DNA from: Pisolithus tinctorius
Lineage: Eukaryota > Basidiomycota > Agaricomycetes > Boletales > Pisolithaceae
Direction: 5' to 3'
Length of the DNA stretch: 64,000 nt
NCBI GenBank assembly: GCA_024663395.1
Contig: JANFAH010000009.1
Span: 1,736,001-1,800,000, forward strand
The notes under the pieces were generated by a model that was not told the origin of the DNA, searched no databases, and saw only the letters and a program-made list of their open reading frames with translations. Shown in pieces: positions 10,017 to 21,537 of the stretch. Position numbers and translations under genes: made by a program. Position 1 is the first letter of the stretch; the number at the start of each line of letters is the position of its first letter.

Positions 10017-11504
10017 ATGGGCCTCACCGAAGCACCCCTCCGACTGCCTACAATCGACATCGCACCTCACCTCGAAGCTACGCAGTCCAACAGCTCAGAA
10101 CGAGCAGCGGTCTCCAAAGCTCTTCATGAGGCTTGCGTAGAATATGGTTTCTTTTACCTCGATATCTCCAAATACGTAGATCCTGGAGAGCCCGAAGAGC
10201 TCACTCGACTAGCTCGCGAGTTTTTCTTCCTACCACAAGAAGAGAAGGACAAGATATCTATCACCCTCCAAGATAATGCCCGAGGTAGGCACTGGTCAAG
10301 ACCGTCACAAGATACCACCCCTCTAACGTAGTACGTTGTAGGGTACCAAAGACTCAAGGAAAATGTTACTAACGGCAAGGCTGACAACCATGAAGGGATT
10401 GACATCTACAGGCCGGTTGGGAACCCCGACAAATCGAAAACCCTCTGGGGTGAAAACCAATGGCCAACGATACCCGGCTTTCGAGAGAAATATGAGCAGT
10501 GGGTTGAGAAGATGAGGAAACTAGGGATGATCGTCATGGAGGCGTAAGTTATTCACTTCCCTCATTGTTGCAGTTCTCAAAAGTGATGTGTCAGGATGGC
10601 CAATGGACTTGGTTTGAAAGAAGATGAATGGAAGGAGCTCCGCTCTCAAGTGGAAGATAGCTTCTGGATTATGCGAATCCTTGGTGAGAGCCCAGGATGT
10701 TTCGCATCCTAGTCGGAATCTGTCTCATGGGTGATCTCATCTAGGTTACCCCCCTTTACCAAATGATTTCGACGGGTTCTCAGTTGGAGCGCACAAGTAA
10801 GCCAATCACGCTTAACGTACACCAGAAAATGTTGAAAATATGACCAAGGGACTATGGATGCTTGACGTGAGAGTCAAATCGTCCAGCTAGCATTAAATAT
10901 TGGCCGAGTCTCAATGAATTTGTGCCACACAGCTTGCTTTATGCGGATCCCACGCGCTCGGCTTTACAAGTGTTTTTGCATAGAAGTGGACACACAGTCA
11001 CAGATGTAAACGGACTTCCAGATGAGCAGAACGGTGAGGAGGGGGTATGGATCGATGCTGACCCTATTCCTGGGTGTGTAGTTTGCAATATTGGCTCAAG
11101 TGAGTCAAGAAAAGCAAGGTACTTGACAGTATCGGTGCTCACTTCAGTGTGTAGTGTGGGAAGTATGGTCGAATGGATTGTACAAAAGCACACTGCATAG
11201 GGTAATCCACAGGGGTGCCAACTACCGGTAGGTCCTCCACGTTTGTTTCCATGCTGTTCACTTGACCGTTCCATTGCAGCGTCTCGTGAGTACCTCTAGC
11301 CCAGTGTAACTGATACGTAGCTATTCAATGGACTGACTTCCCTACAGGATTCCGTTTTTCTTTGAACCCAACTTCGACGCGAATGTGAAACCACTGCCTG
11401 CTGCGATAGCACAGACCGGAGACGTGCAGGTCTACAAACCTGTGGAGTATAGTAAATTCCTGCTCAGTAAAGTCAGCTACAACTTTTCTTTGGAGGGTAT
11501 GTAG
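10017..11504 (+). CDS. 2-oxoglutarate/Fe(II) dioxygenase (isopenicillin N synthase-like)
   Basis: Non-haem iron oxygenase of the IPNS/2OG superfamily; substrate unknown. Nine exons: 10017-10284, 10342-10543, 10595-10683, 10745-10796, 10849-10866, 10933-11099, 11155-11227, 11280-11285, 11348-11504; 343 aa. DIOX_N begins PTIDIAPHLEA, with EYGFFYLDI. Iron ligands are His and Asp in the AHKDYG motif and the distal His in TLHRVIHRG. The 2OG-binding Arg-x-Ser lies in YRVSIPFFFEPNFD. That Arg-Val-Ser is assembled by exon 8, which is only 6 nt. The final stop comes at 11502-11504. The close spacing of neighbours suggests nothing about pathway. Confidence 0.9.
11280..11285 (+). other. 6-nt microexon encoding part of the RxS motif
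   Basis: Sequence cgtctc, flanked by ...ttgcag upstream and gtgagt downstream. Introns are 52 bp (11228-11279) and 62 bp (11286-11347), each with a CTTGAC/CTGAC branch-like site. It joins CG|CGTCTC|G to give Arg-Val-Ser. Skipping it keeps frame but deletes the Ser. Confidence 0.8.
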
Positions 11505-11684
11505 TTTGTAAGTTGTACGTATTATGGGAAGTCAATTGCTTTCGATTCTGCGGCGAGCCTTGTATATCACGTGCATCTACGGATCGGACCCGGCAAGTTA
11601 TTTCCGAGTTAAGAGACCATGATTAATGTTCTGACATCGATCAATCGACATTGGATTCCTTGGAGGCATTTGAAGACCAGGAAA

Positions 11685-13324
11685 ATGTCCTACGGGGCAT
11701 CTCTAGCGAAATTAGCCTCCCCACTCAAGGAACTCGTCTCGAACGCACAATCTGACACGGGGACATCCGATGCAGACAAGGCAGAGGTAATCAGCTGGAT
11801 AGATAAGGTTGCAGCGGGGGATGTCGCGAAGGCCGAGAACTTCCAGGTCGGTCAGCCTAGCTTGCGCGTTGTGTGCCATCTGATATGATGATTTGCCTAT
11901 AATTTCAGGATTTGGACGCGCTTCTGACGCCTCGAACCTACATAGTGAGCAACTACTTCACTGCGGCTGACGTCGCGCTCTATGGCGCACTCCATCCAAC
12001 AATGGTATGTTGCACGCTTCCGCCCTGAAAGACACGTCCTATAACGTGAAGATAGTCTCAACTCCAGCCTTCTCAATACTACGCTACCCCTGCGATCACC
12101 CGTTACTTCGATCATATCCAATTGAGACCCTCGGTTTCGAGTGCAGCACAGGCGCTGTCGCCAGCTTTCTCACTTATCACGTTCGATTTGGACTCTGCCC
12201 CTAAGATCGAGAGGAAGGCGGAACTACCGAAGAAAAAAGAGAAGGCGCCAAAGCCTACTGGTCAACAGCCACAGGGTACTGAAAATGCTGAAAGAACGGC
12301 TGCTACGGAGGTTTCCAAAGGAGAGGGAGCAACCGTAAGCAACAAAGAGCAGAAGCCCCAGAAAGAAAAGAAGGAGAAGAAGGAGAAGAACAAAGATACC
12401 GCTGTCGTTCAAGCTGAAGGCAGCAAGAAAAAAGGGGGTGCAGCTCCCGCCAATAAGCCTGCGGAGGATGATGGAGAACCAGTTCCATCTATGATAGATA
12501 TGAGAGTTGGACACATCATAGACGGTGCGCCACACTTCACATCCCCGTTCCTTACAGCGTTGAGCGTCGGTTTCTAGTGAAAAAGCATCCTGATGCAGAC
12601 AGTCTGTACATCGAGGTTCGTATGCAGAAATATTTTTGCCACGCTACCCATTAACTAAGTGTCCGACCAGCAAATAGATCTGGGCGAGGAAACGGGTCCT
12701 CGGACAGTTGTCTCGGGGCTCGTCAACTACATACCTATAGAAGAGATGCGTGATAAATACCTTGTTGCAATTGTAAGTGTGCATTCTTGCTACTAGATGC
12801 AACCGCCTGCTTACGCTAGGTCAGTGCAACTTAAAACCAGCAAATATGCGCGGCGTCAAAAGTTTTGCCATGGTCCTTGCTGTACGTCGTTTGTTCTTCC
12901 CGTAAGCCTGACTCCACTGAGACCTCTGCTAGGCTACATCGAAAGAAGGTAAGGATGGTGGGGTCGAGCTGATACAACCACCGCCGGGAGCCAAACCTGG
13001 TGACCGTGTTTATTTCGAGGGACCAGAATACGAGAGTTGGTGTCCTAGCAATCCGTAGCACGTTCTGGCCGCTCACGTCCTCTACAGACGCACAACCACT
13101 ACCTCAGTTGAATCCAAAGAAGAAGATCTTTGAAGCTATCCAACCAGGTATTACCGTCGATTGTTCATTATAAACCAGGATTATGACAGTGTCCCGTAGG
13201 CTTCACCACACTCGAGACGAAGGAGGCGGCATGGATCAATCCCGTTACGAAGAGTGTGCACAGAATTCGTACCAAAGACGGTGTTTGTCTCACCCCGACG
13301 TTCGTTGGCGCCTCCTTGTCGTAG
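11685..13324 (+). CDS. ARC1: Arc1/EMAP-II family tRNA-synthetase cofactor
   Basis: G4-nucleic-acid/tRNA-binding cofactor that docks methionyl- and glutamyl-tRNA synthetases in the cytosol. Nine exons: 11685-11846, 11909-12004, 12056-12524, 12578-12615, 12671-12772, 12825-12881, 12933-13035, 13088-13147, 13200-13324; 403 aa. Order: GST-C-like N-domain (TAADVALYGALHPTM, YFDHIQLRPSV), a Lys/Glu-rich linker (EKKEKKEKNK) that binds tRNA backbone, then the tRNA-binding OB fold (HPDADSLYIEQIDLGEETG, VVSGLVNYIP, MRGVKSFAMVL, ATSKEG, GDRVYFEG) and the EMAP-II tail ending FVGASLS. The first exon is uncertain: an in-frame ATG at 11619 or an upstream exon could extend the N-terminus. Confidence 0.93.
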
Positions 13325-13414
13325 TAGACATACTTGCGAATTGATCTGTGTACTTTACGGTGGCTGTGCCAAAAGTGGTTGTAATAGGCGGACTAAATTT
13401 CCTGACCGGATGTC

Positions 13415-14112
13415 ATGACGCTCCGGACAAGCTTGGGGCAAGCCATCCGCCAGTTCAGTTCAACAGCTCGAGCGTGCGGGCACACGTCCAACATCGGCAA
13501 AACGCCTATACCGATTCCTCCCAATGTCACGCTGACACCGTCTCCAGCGTCAGTCGCTGTTCAAGGACCGCTGGGGTCGACCTCTGTGCGGCTTGAGCCT
13601 TACATGCGACTCGCATTTCCTCAGCCGAATGTCCTAACAATATCCGTGGATAATGCAGAGGAGAAGAAACAGCGTGCTATGTGGGGATTGACGCGGACTC
13701 TCATTAGCAATGCGGTCGTTGGGATGACGGAGGGGTTCACAGTACCCATTTACTTGGTCGGCGTCGGGTACAAAGCAGTTTTGGAGGAGGATCCAAGAGG
13801 GACTATAGATGGTGGAGGTGGACAGAGACTCAGCATGAAGCTCGGCCATTCACACAACGTTTATGTGCCCATCCCTCCGTACATCAAGGCCGAGGTTCCT
13901 TCCCCTACTAAGATAGTGCTCAGTTGCACGGACAAGCATCTGCTGGGCCTTTTTGCTGCCAAAATACGAAAGTGGCGGCCTCCGGAACCTTACAAGGGAA
14001 AGGTAGGTGCTATCTGCGCTCCTCTGTCTTCAATGCTTGCTTATATGTTTGCCTTGAGGGTGTCTTTGTCGGGAATGAGACAATACGTTTAAAAGCTGTC
14101 AAAAAGAAGTAG
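13415..14112 (+). CDS. MRPL6: Mitochondrial large-subunit ribosomal protein uL6m
   Basis: L6-family protein of the mitochondrial 54S subunit. Exons 13415-14002 and 14059-14112; 213 aa. The N-terminal 20 or so residues are basic and Ser-rich (AIRQFSSTARACG), fitting a mitochondrial presequence. The L6 repeats follow: GKTPIPIPPNV, TISVDNAEEKKQRAMWGLTR, GMTEGFTVPIYLVGVGYKA, then the second domain with KLGHSH and VLSCTDKHLLGLFAAKIRKW. The closing PPEPYKGKGVFVGNETIR matches the bacterial L6 signature (PEPYKGKG). It starts 90 bp after ARC1 on the same strand. Confidence 0.93.
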
Positions 14113-14316
14113 ACTACCGTATACCTCGTCGTATTTCATGTTCGTCTTCTGTTGGGGTCGGCATCCCTGGTTGTGCATCAAAAGACATCATAAATGTGAT
14201 AGGAAGAATCTTAGATCAGTACCACCATCTGGTCGAGTACCAAGCTGGTGCATATATGCCCACTACTCCCCGAGAACTTTACGAGTAAGATCTACTACTA
14301 GGAGCTTGAACACGAA

Positions 14317-14827
14317 ATGCGGCACTCCGTTGCACCAAGTCGCATGTCCCAGGCCGCATCTCAGGTCACCAATGCCGTTGCGATGAACCGTCTTCTGGAG
14401 AAAAAGAAAGAGTATGATGCTGTGGCCGCTCTCGAACGCGTTACAACACTCTTTGTGAATCGCATCGAAGGCCTCGCTGATGACTGCGAAGTGATGGCGG
14501 ATGCTGGTCAAGGTGGGATCTACCCTCCTTGATCGCAGATAGCCGTAGCACACCGGTCTACACACTGACACGTATGTTGTTTCAGTTCACGGTCAAGTAC
14601 TCGAGCAATGGCAGAATATGTTCCGTATACTGGACCTCTTCCGTGAGTCCATTTCGCATTGCATCGTCCATATAACTAGTCCCAACTCTTTGGCAGTCGC
14701 AAATCGGCAGCAGCATGGAATAGACGACTCCGCAGCAGTTGAGTCGGCTCCGGGAGAGCGTCTCGTGCGGATTCCTTTGGATGAGCTGCAGGTAGATGCC
14801 ACGAATCCCTCGCGAGGGGCACAATAG
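14317..14827 (+). CDS. DAD2: DASH complex subunit Dad2
   Basis: Kinetochore protein of the fungal DASH/Dam1 ring that couples kinetochores to microtubules. Exons 14317-14512, 14586-14642, 14697-14827; 127 aa. The Dad2 core is clear: RLLEKKKEYDAVAALERVT, FVNRIEGLADDCEVMADAG, VHGQVLEQWQNMFRILDLF. A short polar C-terminus follows. The second in-frame Met at 14344 (MSQAASQ) is a plausible alternative start giving 118 aa. It follows uL6m on the same strand. Confidence 0.93.
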
Positions 14828-15932
14828 ACCTGTCGACGGGCCAAGGAGGTTGTTTTACTAACTGAGAGTAGCTGCTTGCTTTTGTTGCACGGTTATGCAG
14901 ATTGGTGTTGGCATCCAACAATCATTCAGATCACCAGTACTTGATTCGTTCAAGTTCGCTGTATGGCCCATTTTCTTTTGACGAATGTTTCACCCTCAAC
15001 AATTCCGAATCACCAGTTACTTGGTCTTTCCGCGTTCCATCTTCTTGCTCCAAAGGTACGCGCCTTGCGTTCAAAGTGCCTGGTCTCCGCGCACCTGTGG
15101 ATACACTTGCACATACCACCATGACTAGTACACAGAGATCGCCCCGACAGAGTAAGTCGCTCAAATGCAGTTGAATAGCAGGTTTGACGTCGCCGCACTT
15201 ATCAGCTGAAACGAAGTAGAACCCGAGAGAAATACGGTAACAATCTCACAACGCGACGCTCCACGCTCAGGAAAGCACTAAGCCGCCGTACACTAGGGCA
15301 GCCATCTCCCCAGCTAATGATAGATTCGCAGAACGGCCTGCATTCGGTGTCGAGTATGAAATAATGTCTGCCTTTCCGGTCGGGACAGGTCCCGATACGG
15401 AACAAACGTGATGGCAGGACCTGCGTATACGAAGGTATCGACGTTGGACGTGATGCGTGTCCTATGTTTCGTCCCCACTACAACCAGTATGTCATCTGAT
15501 AGGACACCCATCGTTCACCGATTTGTGCATGATACACCTGAAGAACTCCCGCAGTCCACTGCCTTGTACTGTGTTGATCCTGTGGACCCACTCACTCATT
15601 GCCTCGATCTAGTTGCGCCTAGCACGTAGTCGGTTGTCGAGGGAACGAGGTCGTACAGCTCTGTAGTACCATTCATGCTTACAGTCCCGCAATCCACATG
15701 TCAAGTTGGATAGACACCATTTCACCCACAAGGATGGTATGGCAGGTAAACTGAATATCGCTATCGTAGCGTGAGCATCACAGACTCGCTGTGGAGGCAT
15801 AAAATCAGTTCATCTGTCTGGTCCCATAATACCTATCACGTGACTTAGCGGCACTGTGCCCGCCAGTGGCTGTTACGCAGTTGCATAAAACATTGACGTT
15901 CGAAGACGACTGCACCCTCCAATCGAATTGCA
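14828..15932. other. 1.1-kb region without recognised gene
   Basis: Between DAD2 and VMA11. Several short open segments exist (14902-15174, 15238-15360 and 15408-15629 on +). One 26-codon stretch near 15316-15390 looks coding-like, but I could not chain segments into a gene or match a family. A hidden multi-exon gene cannot be excluded. Confidence 0.4.
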
Positions 15933-16760
15933 ATGTCTACAGATCTGTGTCCACCATACGCTCCTTTCTTTGGTTTCGCGGGGGTGGCCTCGGCGGTTCG
16001 TTTCAAATTCCCCGGAAAGCTGTACTCAACTGACGCTGCGTCCGTCACTGGTTGCAGATGATCTTTAGCAGTATGTCTGACGTTAATGGGCAACTCGTGA
16101 CGGTACTGATCTGGAGGGACATCTAGCTGTCGGTGCAGCATTCGGGACCGCCAAGTCTGGCATTGGTATCGCCGGGTTGGGTACATTTAAACCAGAGTTG
16201 ATTATGAAGGTACGCATTACCTTCTCCACTTGTTCGTAGTACCCGTCGACTAACGAGAATCACTAGTCCCTAGTACCAGTCGTCATGTCCGGTATAGTAG
16301 CTGTATACGGATTGGTAGTGTCGGTGCTCATCGCAGGGTCATGTGATTGTTCCTATTTTTCTTGTTGCTCGTCCACCCACTCACCTTGCTCGGCTCAGTG
16401 CACCCCTCTAAAGACTATCCCTTAGCTGCCGGATTTATACACCTAGGAGCAGGGCTGTCGTGTGGAATGACTGGTATTGGGGCTGGCTACGCAATTGGCA
16501 TAGTGGGCGATTCAGTAGGTCGAAAAACTACCTCTGCAAAGCTGACTTGAACTGAGCCAATTGCAGTGTGTACGCGCCTATGTCTACGAGCAACGAATAT
16601 TTGTTGGGATGGTTCTCATTCTCATTTTCGCAGAGGTACTTGGGTTGTATGGGTAGGCTATCATTTATGTTGTCTTCGTCATCACCACTGACTGCTCGTT
16701 AGACTCATCGTTGCCCTAATTATGAACACGCGAGTGACTTCTCTTGGTGGATGTAATTGA
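15933..16760 (+). CDS. VMA11: V-ATPase Vo proteolipid subunit c' (Vma11)
   Basis: Four-helix proton-carrying proteolipid of the vacuolar H+-ATPase; c' is fungus-specific and needed for Vo ring assembly. Seven exons: 15933-15995, 16058-16070, 16127-16209, 16267-16342, 16399-16514, 16567-16652, 16703-16760; 164 aa. Helix motifs: [74 protein letters not shown], and helix 4 [16 protein letters not shown] with the essential proton-binding Glu. [12 protein letters not shown] favours c' over c. Exon 2 is only 13 nt. VMA6, another Vo subunit, lies 11 kb away. Confidence 0.9.
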
Positions 16761-16852
16761 TGTTACCCCTCCATGCGACAAGTATCGTACAAATAGCCTC
16801 ATGACATACGACGTAAGATATAGTAATTCAAGACAACCATCCGTCCATGAGC

Positions 16853-17608
16853 CTATTTTGATAATGAAGATGAATATGAACGATCGCGGCCACGACTACG
16901 ACTGCGGCGCCCGCGAGGAACGCGTCTCTTTCTGTCACGTTCTCTGGAGCGCGATGAGTCGGAGCTTGAGGACGAACGAGAATCGGAGTCGGAATCATCA
17001 CTGTCATCACTGGAGTGCGAAGTCGTCGTGGAATCCGAGTCTGAGTCCGAGTCTGATTCAGAATCAGAATCAGACGTCGAAGAGGAATTCGAATCCGAGC
17101 TATCTGTGGTAGATCGGCTAGACCTGTGATAGAAAATGGTTTGTAGGAGCACAGTTGCAAGAGGCCCCATACCTTCGTGCTTTCTTCCTGGTATCGGAGG
17201 TGGACGCGGAGGTGGCAGTGGACGATTTTTCTTTTGCTCTCTCTTTCTCTTTGGCTTCCAAGATACGGTTAGCCGTCCCACTCCTACGCGATTGGCCATC
17301 AGACGTAAAACTCATCACGGTTCACAGAACACGTACTTTCTCGTAAACTCTTCTGGCACCTCTACGGATGGCTTTCCATCTGCCTTGAGTTTGGCGAGTA
17401 ATTTAGGATTTTCCATCATCTGCGTCCTCGATGGACGAGATACATACGGGCGGGGCGATTTACACTCGTAAGTGAAGTGACCTGTATAATAATAAGCTGT
17501 ATTCCTATCATGATTTGCCTAAGATTTACCTGTTTGTAGACATTTCTGACAGATCGTGGACGACGTCGCACGAGGTGCGGACCTGTGATGAGGCGCGTAC
17601 TTGGACAT
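16853..17608 (-). CDS. Zinc-knuckle SR-rich protein (ZCCHC10-like)
   Basis: Small nuclear-type protein with one CCHC zinc knuckle and an RS/SD tail, likely RNA-associated; role unknown. Exons 17608-17530, 17481-17337, 17283-17173, 17123-16853; 201 aa. The knuckle is CQKCLQTGHFTYEC (CX2CX4HX4C) and is split by intron 1 just before the His. It is followed by SPRPYVSRPSRTQ, the usual ZCCHC10 neighbour motif. The C-terminal about 90 residues alternate Ser and Asp (phospho-rich) and end in RGRRSRSRGRDRS. The gene is convergent with VMA11, with 92 bp between stops. Confidence 0.85.
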
Positions 17609-17781
17609 CTCAGTGAGTCGTACTCAACAAATATTGGAGTCCGACCAGAAAGTCATTGTTCGTGATTACATAAGGTGGTCCTTTTTTGTTCATCGTAGAT
17701 CATCGGGGAACCTAAGAGAGGCCATATCGAGGGTAATGTATTAGCACAGGTTGCAGCGGTCACATCTGAGAGCGTCCATCG

Positions 17782-18874
17782 ATGGGGGGAAGAGCGTTCT
17801 CAAACGACTTTCCACCAGGTTCATTCCCGAGGCTCCCACCAAGGTTGTACCAAGATCTCAAAGATCGCCTCACCCCCCTGTTACAGACAATCTACACCCT
17901 CGTAGAAGTACCGCCCGAGGCTCCAGGAAAGAAGGATCACGGGGATATCGACTTCGTCGTTGCTCAGCCAATTCGTGAGAGTGAGGATGCGTTAACAGCT
18001 CTGGTAGCACAGGTCCTTGGAGCAGTCAAGAGCGTAGAGATGGACGGCAATCGAACGTCTAACTACGCTCTTGAACTGAGTCAAGAAGACTGCGAGCTCT
18101 TGGCATCTAATGGTTCACTACCCATCCAAAAATTATACCTCCAGGTCGACATCCATGTTTGTCTAGACGCAGAGGAGTGGGAGTTACTCAAGTTCATGCA
18201 TGGGTACGGCGACCTCGGAATCATTGTAGCTGGCATTGCACGGTGCCACAACTTGATACTCGGAACCAAAGGACTTAAGGTTCAATTGAAATTAACATTA
18301 CGGACCTATCTGTCAATTGACGTTCGAACAGGTCTCGAGCCCACCAGACCCCCCAATATACCTGAGCAAGTCAACCCATGCAATAATGGAGTTTATGGGT
18401 CTTTCCATGGATAGGTGGAAAGAAGGATTCACCGCAGTCGAGGAGATATTCATCTTTGCATCGACGTCACGCTTCTTTGACCCGCGACGTTTCCGCAGGC
18501 CTCAACTGCACTCATTAACCAAGTCGGCTGGGGGTCGCGAGATGTATCATGAGTTTACCGCATGGGCACAGGGTCTGCCCCCCGCTACACATTGCCTTGA
18601 AGCCGGACCGGAAGCAGTCGAGGAAGCATTGGTGCATTTTGGAAAGAAGGGGGAGTGGGATGCGGCTGCCCTCGCACGTGATAAAAGGTTGTGGTCGAAG
18701 AACAATTTTAGCGGAAAACTGGTAGCGGAGTGGACGGGGCTTGGGTGGAAGGGAGTGAAAATGGTCATGGACAATGTCAGAGCATCGGTTGGCGGAGAAG
18801 ATAAGCTCTACGGGCGACCACTGCAAGACGTCAGAAACTTGGTTTTGGCGACTAAAGATGCTTTGAGCCTCTGA
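17782..18874 (+). CDS. Conserved fungal protein with nucleotidyltransferase-like motif
   Basis: Exons 17782-18279 and 18332-18874; 346 aa. I recognise it only as a fungal conserved protein. Near residue 50 it has DHGDIDFVV, which resembles the G[DG]xDhhh active-site motif of polymerase-beta-type nucleotidyltransferases, and QVDIHVC about 65 residues later could hold a third acidic residue. Other conserved-looking blocks are WELLKFMHGYGDLGIIVAGIA and FDPRRFRRPQL. No membrane or signal segment. Activity is inference; it could be a non-catalytic relative. Confidence 0.78.
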
Positions 18875-19242
18875 TAATACGGTGTAGTGGAGGAAATTGG
18901 GAGCAACACGATGATGCCGGAGAATGATACCATGACTACGAGGATCAAATGCGCATCATTTCTACATCCAATTGGAGATTTTGTTTGTTGTGCGGTAGGG
19001 GGCGCCTGAGGAGGAGTATTACTGCCTTCGTAGGTTTGCCAGCATTCACAGTACTGGTGACGCTCGAGGCCTGTGCTACTATTCAAATAAATCGGAACCC
19101 TTTCGTCGTTATTGTCCATCCGTTCCCTATCAGTTCAGTAGAATCGAAAAAGCTGGGGGATGTCGTACAAACCAGTAGTTCCCGACAACCGAAAAACAGC
19201 GAGTTCAGTTACACGTGGGGTCTTCGTTTCCCAGAAACCTTG
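18875..19242. other. Intergenic, no gene seen
   Basis: 368 bp between the nucleotidyltransferase-like gene and the SEC14-like gene, presumably 3'UTR plus promoter. A + frame runs through it into the SEC14-like exon 1, but without family likeness upstream of MASSIPL. Confidence 0.5.
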
Positions 19243-20549
19243 ATGGCGTCCAGTATACCCCTCACCAAGCAGCAGGAAGACGTACTAGAACAATTTCGTA
19301 GACAAGTATTCGAGGAGGACATCCTTCATGAAGGCGATTCGATAGGGACTGACGATCTGACCTTGCTGTGAGTAGTACCTTTTTGGTCGGCATACTCCCC
19401 AAAAATCAACACGTTCCACTGTACACAACGTAGTCGGTTCTTGCGAGCAAGAAAATTCAATCTCAATGAGGCGAAGAAGATGATTAGAAACGCTCAGCAC
19501 TGGCGCAAAACTGTTGCCGGTGTTGGCATAGATGAGTTGTACAACCAACTCGATATATTCAATGTGAGCGTCGGATGTGTCTTTGGCCACGCTACTACTG
19601 ACACCCAGCGTCCGCCTTCGTCAAGTACCCTGGTCGCGAACATGTCTTCAGGTCTTGGTCAATGTATTTCCACAAGGCATGTTTCTCACTCCACTGCGAC
19701 CTTGGGGGGTTTTGACTGTCTCATGCTTTAGACAGATAAGGTGAATGATACAGCACGTTTTCATTCGCCTTCTTCCTCTGAAAGGAATGGTGGCAGATTG
19801 GACGACCTTTAAACGTGCAGTTCCTTGCCGGCTGCGACTTATCTGAGCTCCACAAACATATCACTCCTGACAAACATTGGGAAACAATCGTTGTATCAAC
19901 AGAAACCCTCGCCCGTAAGGTAATCCCCGCTGCTAGCCATGCAGCAGGCCATCATATTGGTGGGGTACTCGCTATCGTAGATCTCAAAGGATTTGGGTAC
20001 GTGTGTCACGGGCTTTTCAGGCTAATTGCTCGTCTTGAAAAATGTTTGTGTCAGCCTGTCTCAGTTTTGGCAAGTGAAGTCTTTGGCACAAGCCTCTCTT
20101 CAGATGTCGCAAGACTACTATCCAGAGATGTGCGTCTCATCTTCAGTGCTGCTAATCACGCGCCAACATGCGTGTTTGTCCAAAGAATGGCCAAGCTTGC
20201 TATCGTTAACGCCCCATCCTCGTTCACGTTTATCTGGTCCGTCGTCAAACCATGGCTGTCGAAAGAGACAGCCGAGAAAGTCGATGTGCTAGGGTCGGAT
20301 TATCAGAGCGTTCTTCTCGAACTGGTCGATGCTGAGAACCTACCTACCACTCTTGGCGGAAAGTGCACCTGCGAGCACGCCGGTGGTTGCGATTTGAGCG
20401 GGGCAGGTCCATGGATGGATGAAAGACTTGCACAACGAAAGCAGAAGACAAACGATACTTTCACCGTGGACGCTAGACCAGAACCGTCGTTATCATCCCT
20501 GCCCGGGCCCTCTTCGGAGCACGATGGGAACCATGGAACCTGTGTCTGA
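19243..20549 (+). CDS. SEC14-like CRAL-TRIO lipid-transfer protein
   Basis: Phosphatidylinositol/phosphatidylcholine-transfer protein of the Sec14 family, membrane-trafficking related. Exons 19243-19367, 19434-19563, 19626-19676, 19732-19740, 19797-19996, 20055-20129, 20186-20549; 317 aa. The CRAL-TRIO_N helix part is LRFLRARKFNLNEAKKMI. The lipid-binding domain carries GRPLNVQFLAGCDL, IVDLKGFGLSQFW, SQDYYPEM, AIVNAPSSFTFIWSVVKPWL and TLGGKCTCEHAGGC. Exon 4 is 9 nt (Thr-Asp-Lys), and the intron before it uses a GC donor (19677). A polar about 35-residue tail ends the protein. Confidence 0.91.
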
Positions 20550-21537
20550 CCTGTGGGAGACGTAGCTGATGGACCTCAAAGTGTCAACCTCGGGTCAAAC
20601 ACCTTATCTGATGATACCACCCTGAGACATGTACCGTCTTTCCTCGAGCTTATCACCTTCCGTGCCGATTAACGACTTCATGAGGGCTGGTTTTGGCTGC
20701 GGTATGTATAAATGATGACACCACATGAAATGAGAATATTTGTCATTGGTGTGGGACTAAAGAAAGAGAAGTGGCTAGCATCAGGATAAGTCATGATGGA
20801 GACATGATTGTGGCAATTGGCCGTTGTGACAGGATCAGTGGCGTTAGGTCCGGCAACGTATGGACGCAACGTATGGACTTGTTTGGCATCCGAAGAGAGT
20901 TCCCAGACCAAGTCCGTATGCTGCGGCAAGTGCCAGTGTCTTCGGTAATGAACGCAGATCTACTGTTATGGTGCACGCAATTGGAGAGGTCTAATTTAAT
21001 TCCATCATTGTTAGCGTCACTCGCGCACCCCAGCTGCACATTGCAAACTCGGAAAGCCTCACATCCCATGCATGCAATCTCACAGGATCACACTGACCAC
21101 GGCCCGCATCCGCACAATCGACCTTGCGAGGTGTAAAACACACGACTTGCACGACCATTCCGACGATTGCCGTCGCAAACATGGGGTAAATCGCGATAAA
21201 GAGTGGCGTAAGGTCAGTTATGGACTCATTGCCCCTGCCACAGATGTGATGGCAACTTAAAGGACGCCTCGTTCTGGGGACCTACGGGAACTGCCACGCG
21301 GTCTCCGAGTCGAATAAGCACCTGCTACCATCCGGCAAGGCAAGGATGGTCTCCTCGGGCGCCTAGACCTCTAGGCTTAATCAACGTCGGGCCCTCCTGT
21401 GAATCGATCCTGTGGTTGGATCGGTGCACGTGCAGGCAAAGCGGAGTATGAAAATCTGCTCCCGAGTGGGCAAGATGATATCTGGGTGGAAGTTCGAACC
21501 TTCATATTCCATGCAGTCCTTCTATCCTTCCCTTCCA

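Noticed and set aside
15316..15410. Coding-like segment with FGVEYEIMSAFP, considered as a UBX-domain fragment
   Set aside because: No flanking exons complete a UBX fold; too short to call.
21480..21515. tRNA-like T-arm (ggaag-ttcgaac-cttc)
   Set aside because: No matching acceptor stem, D-arm or A-box at the right distance.
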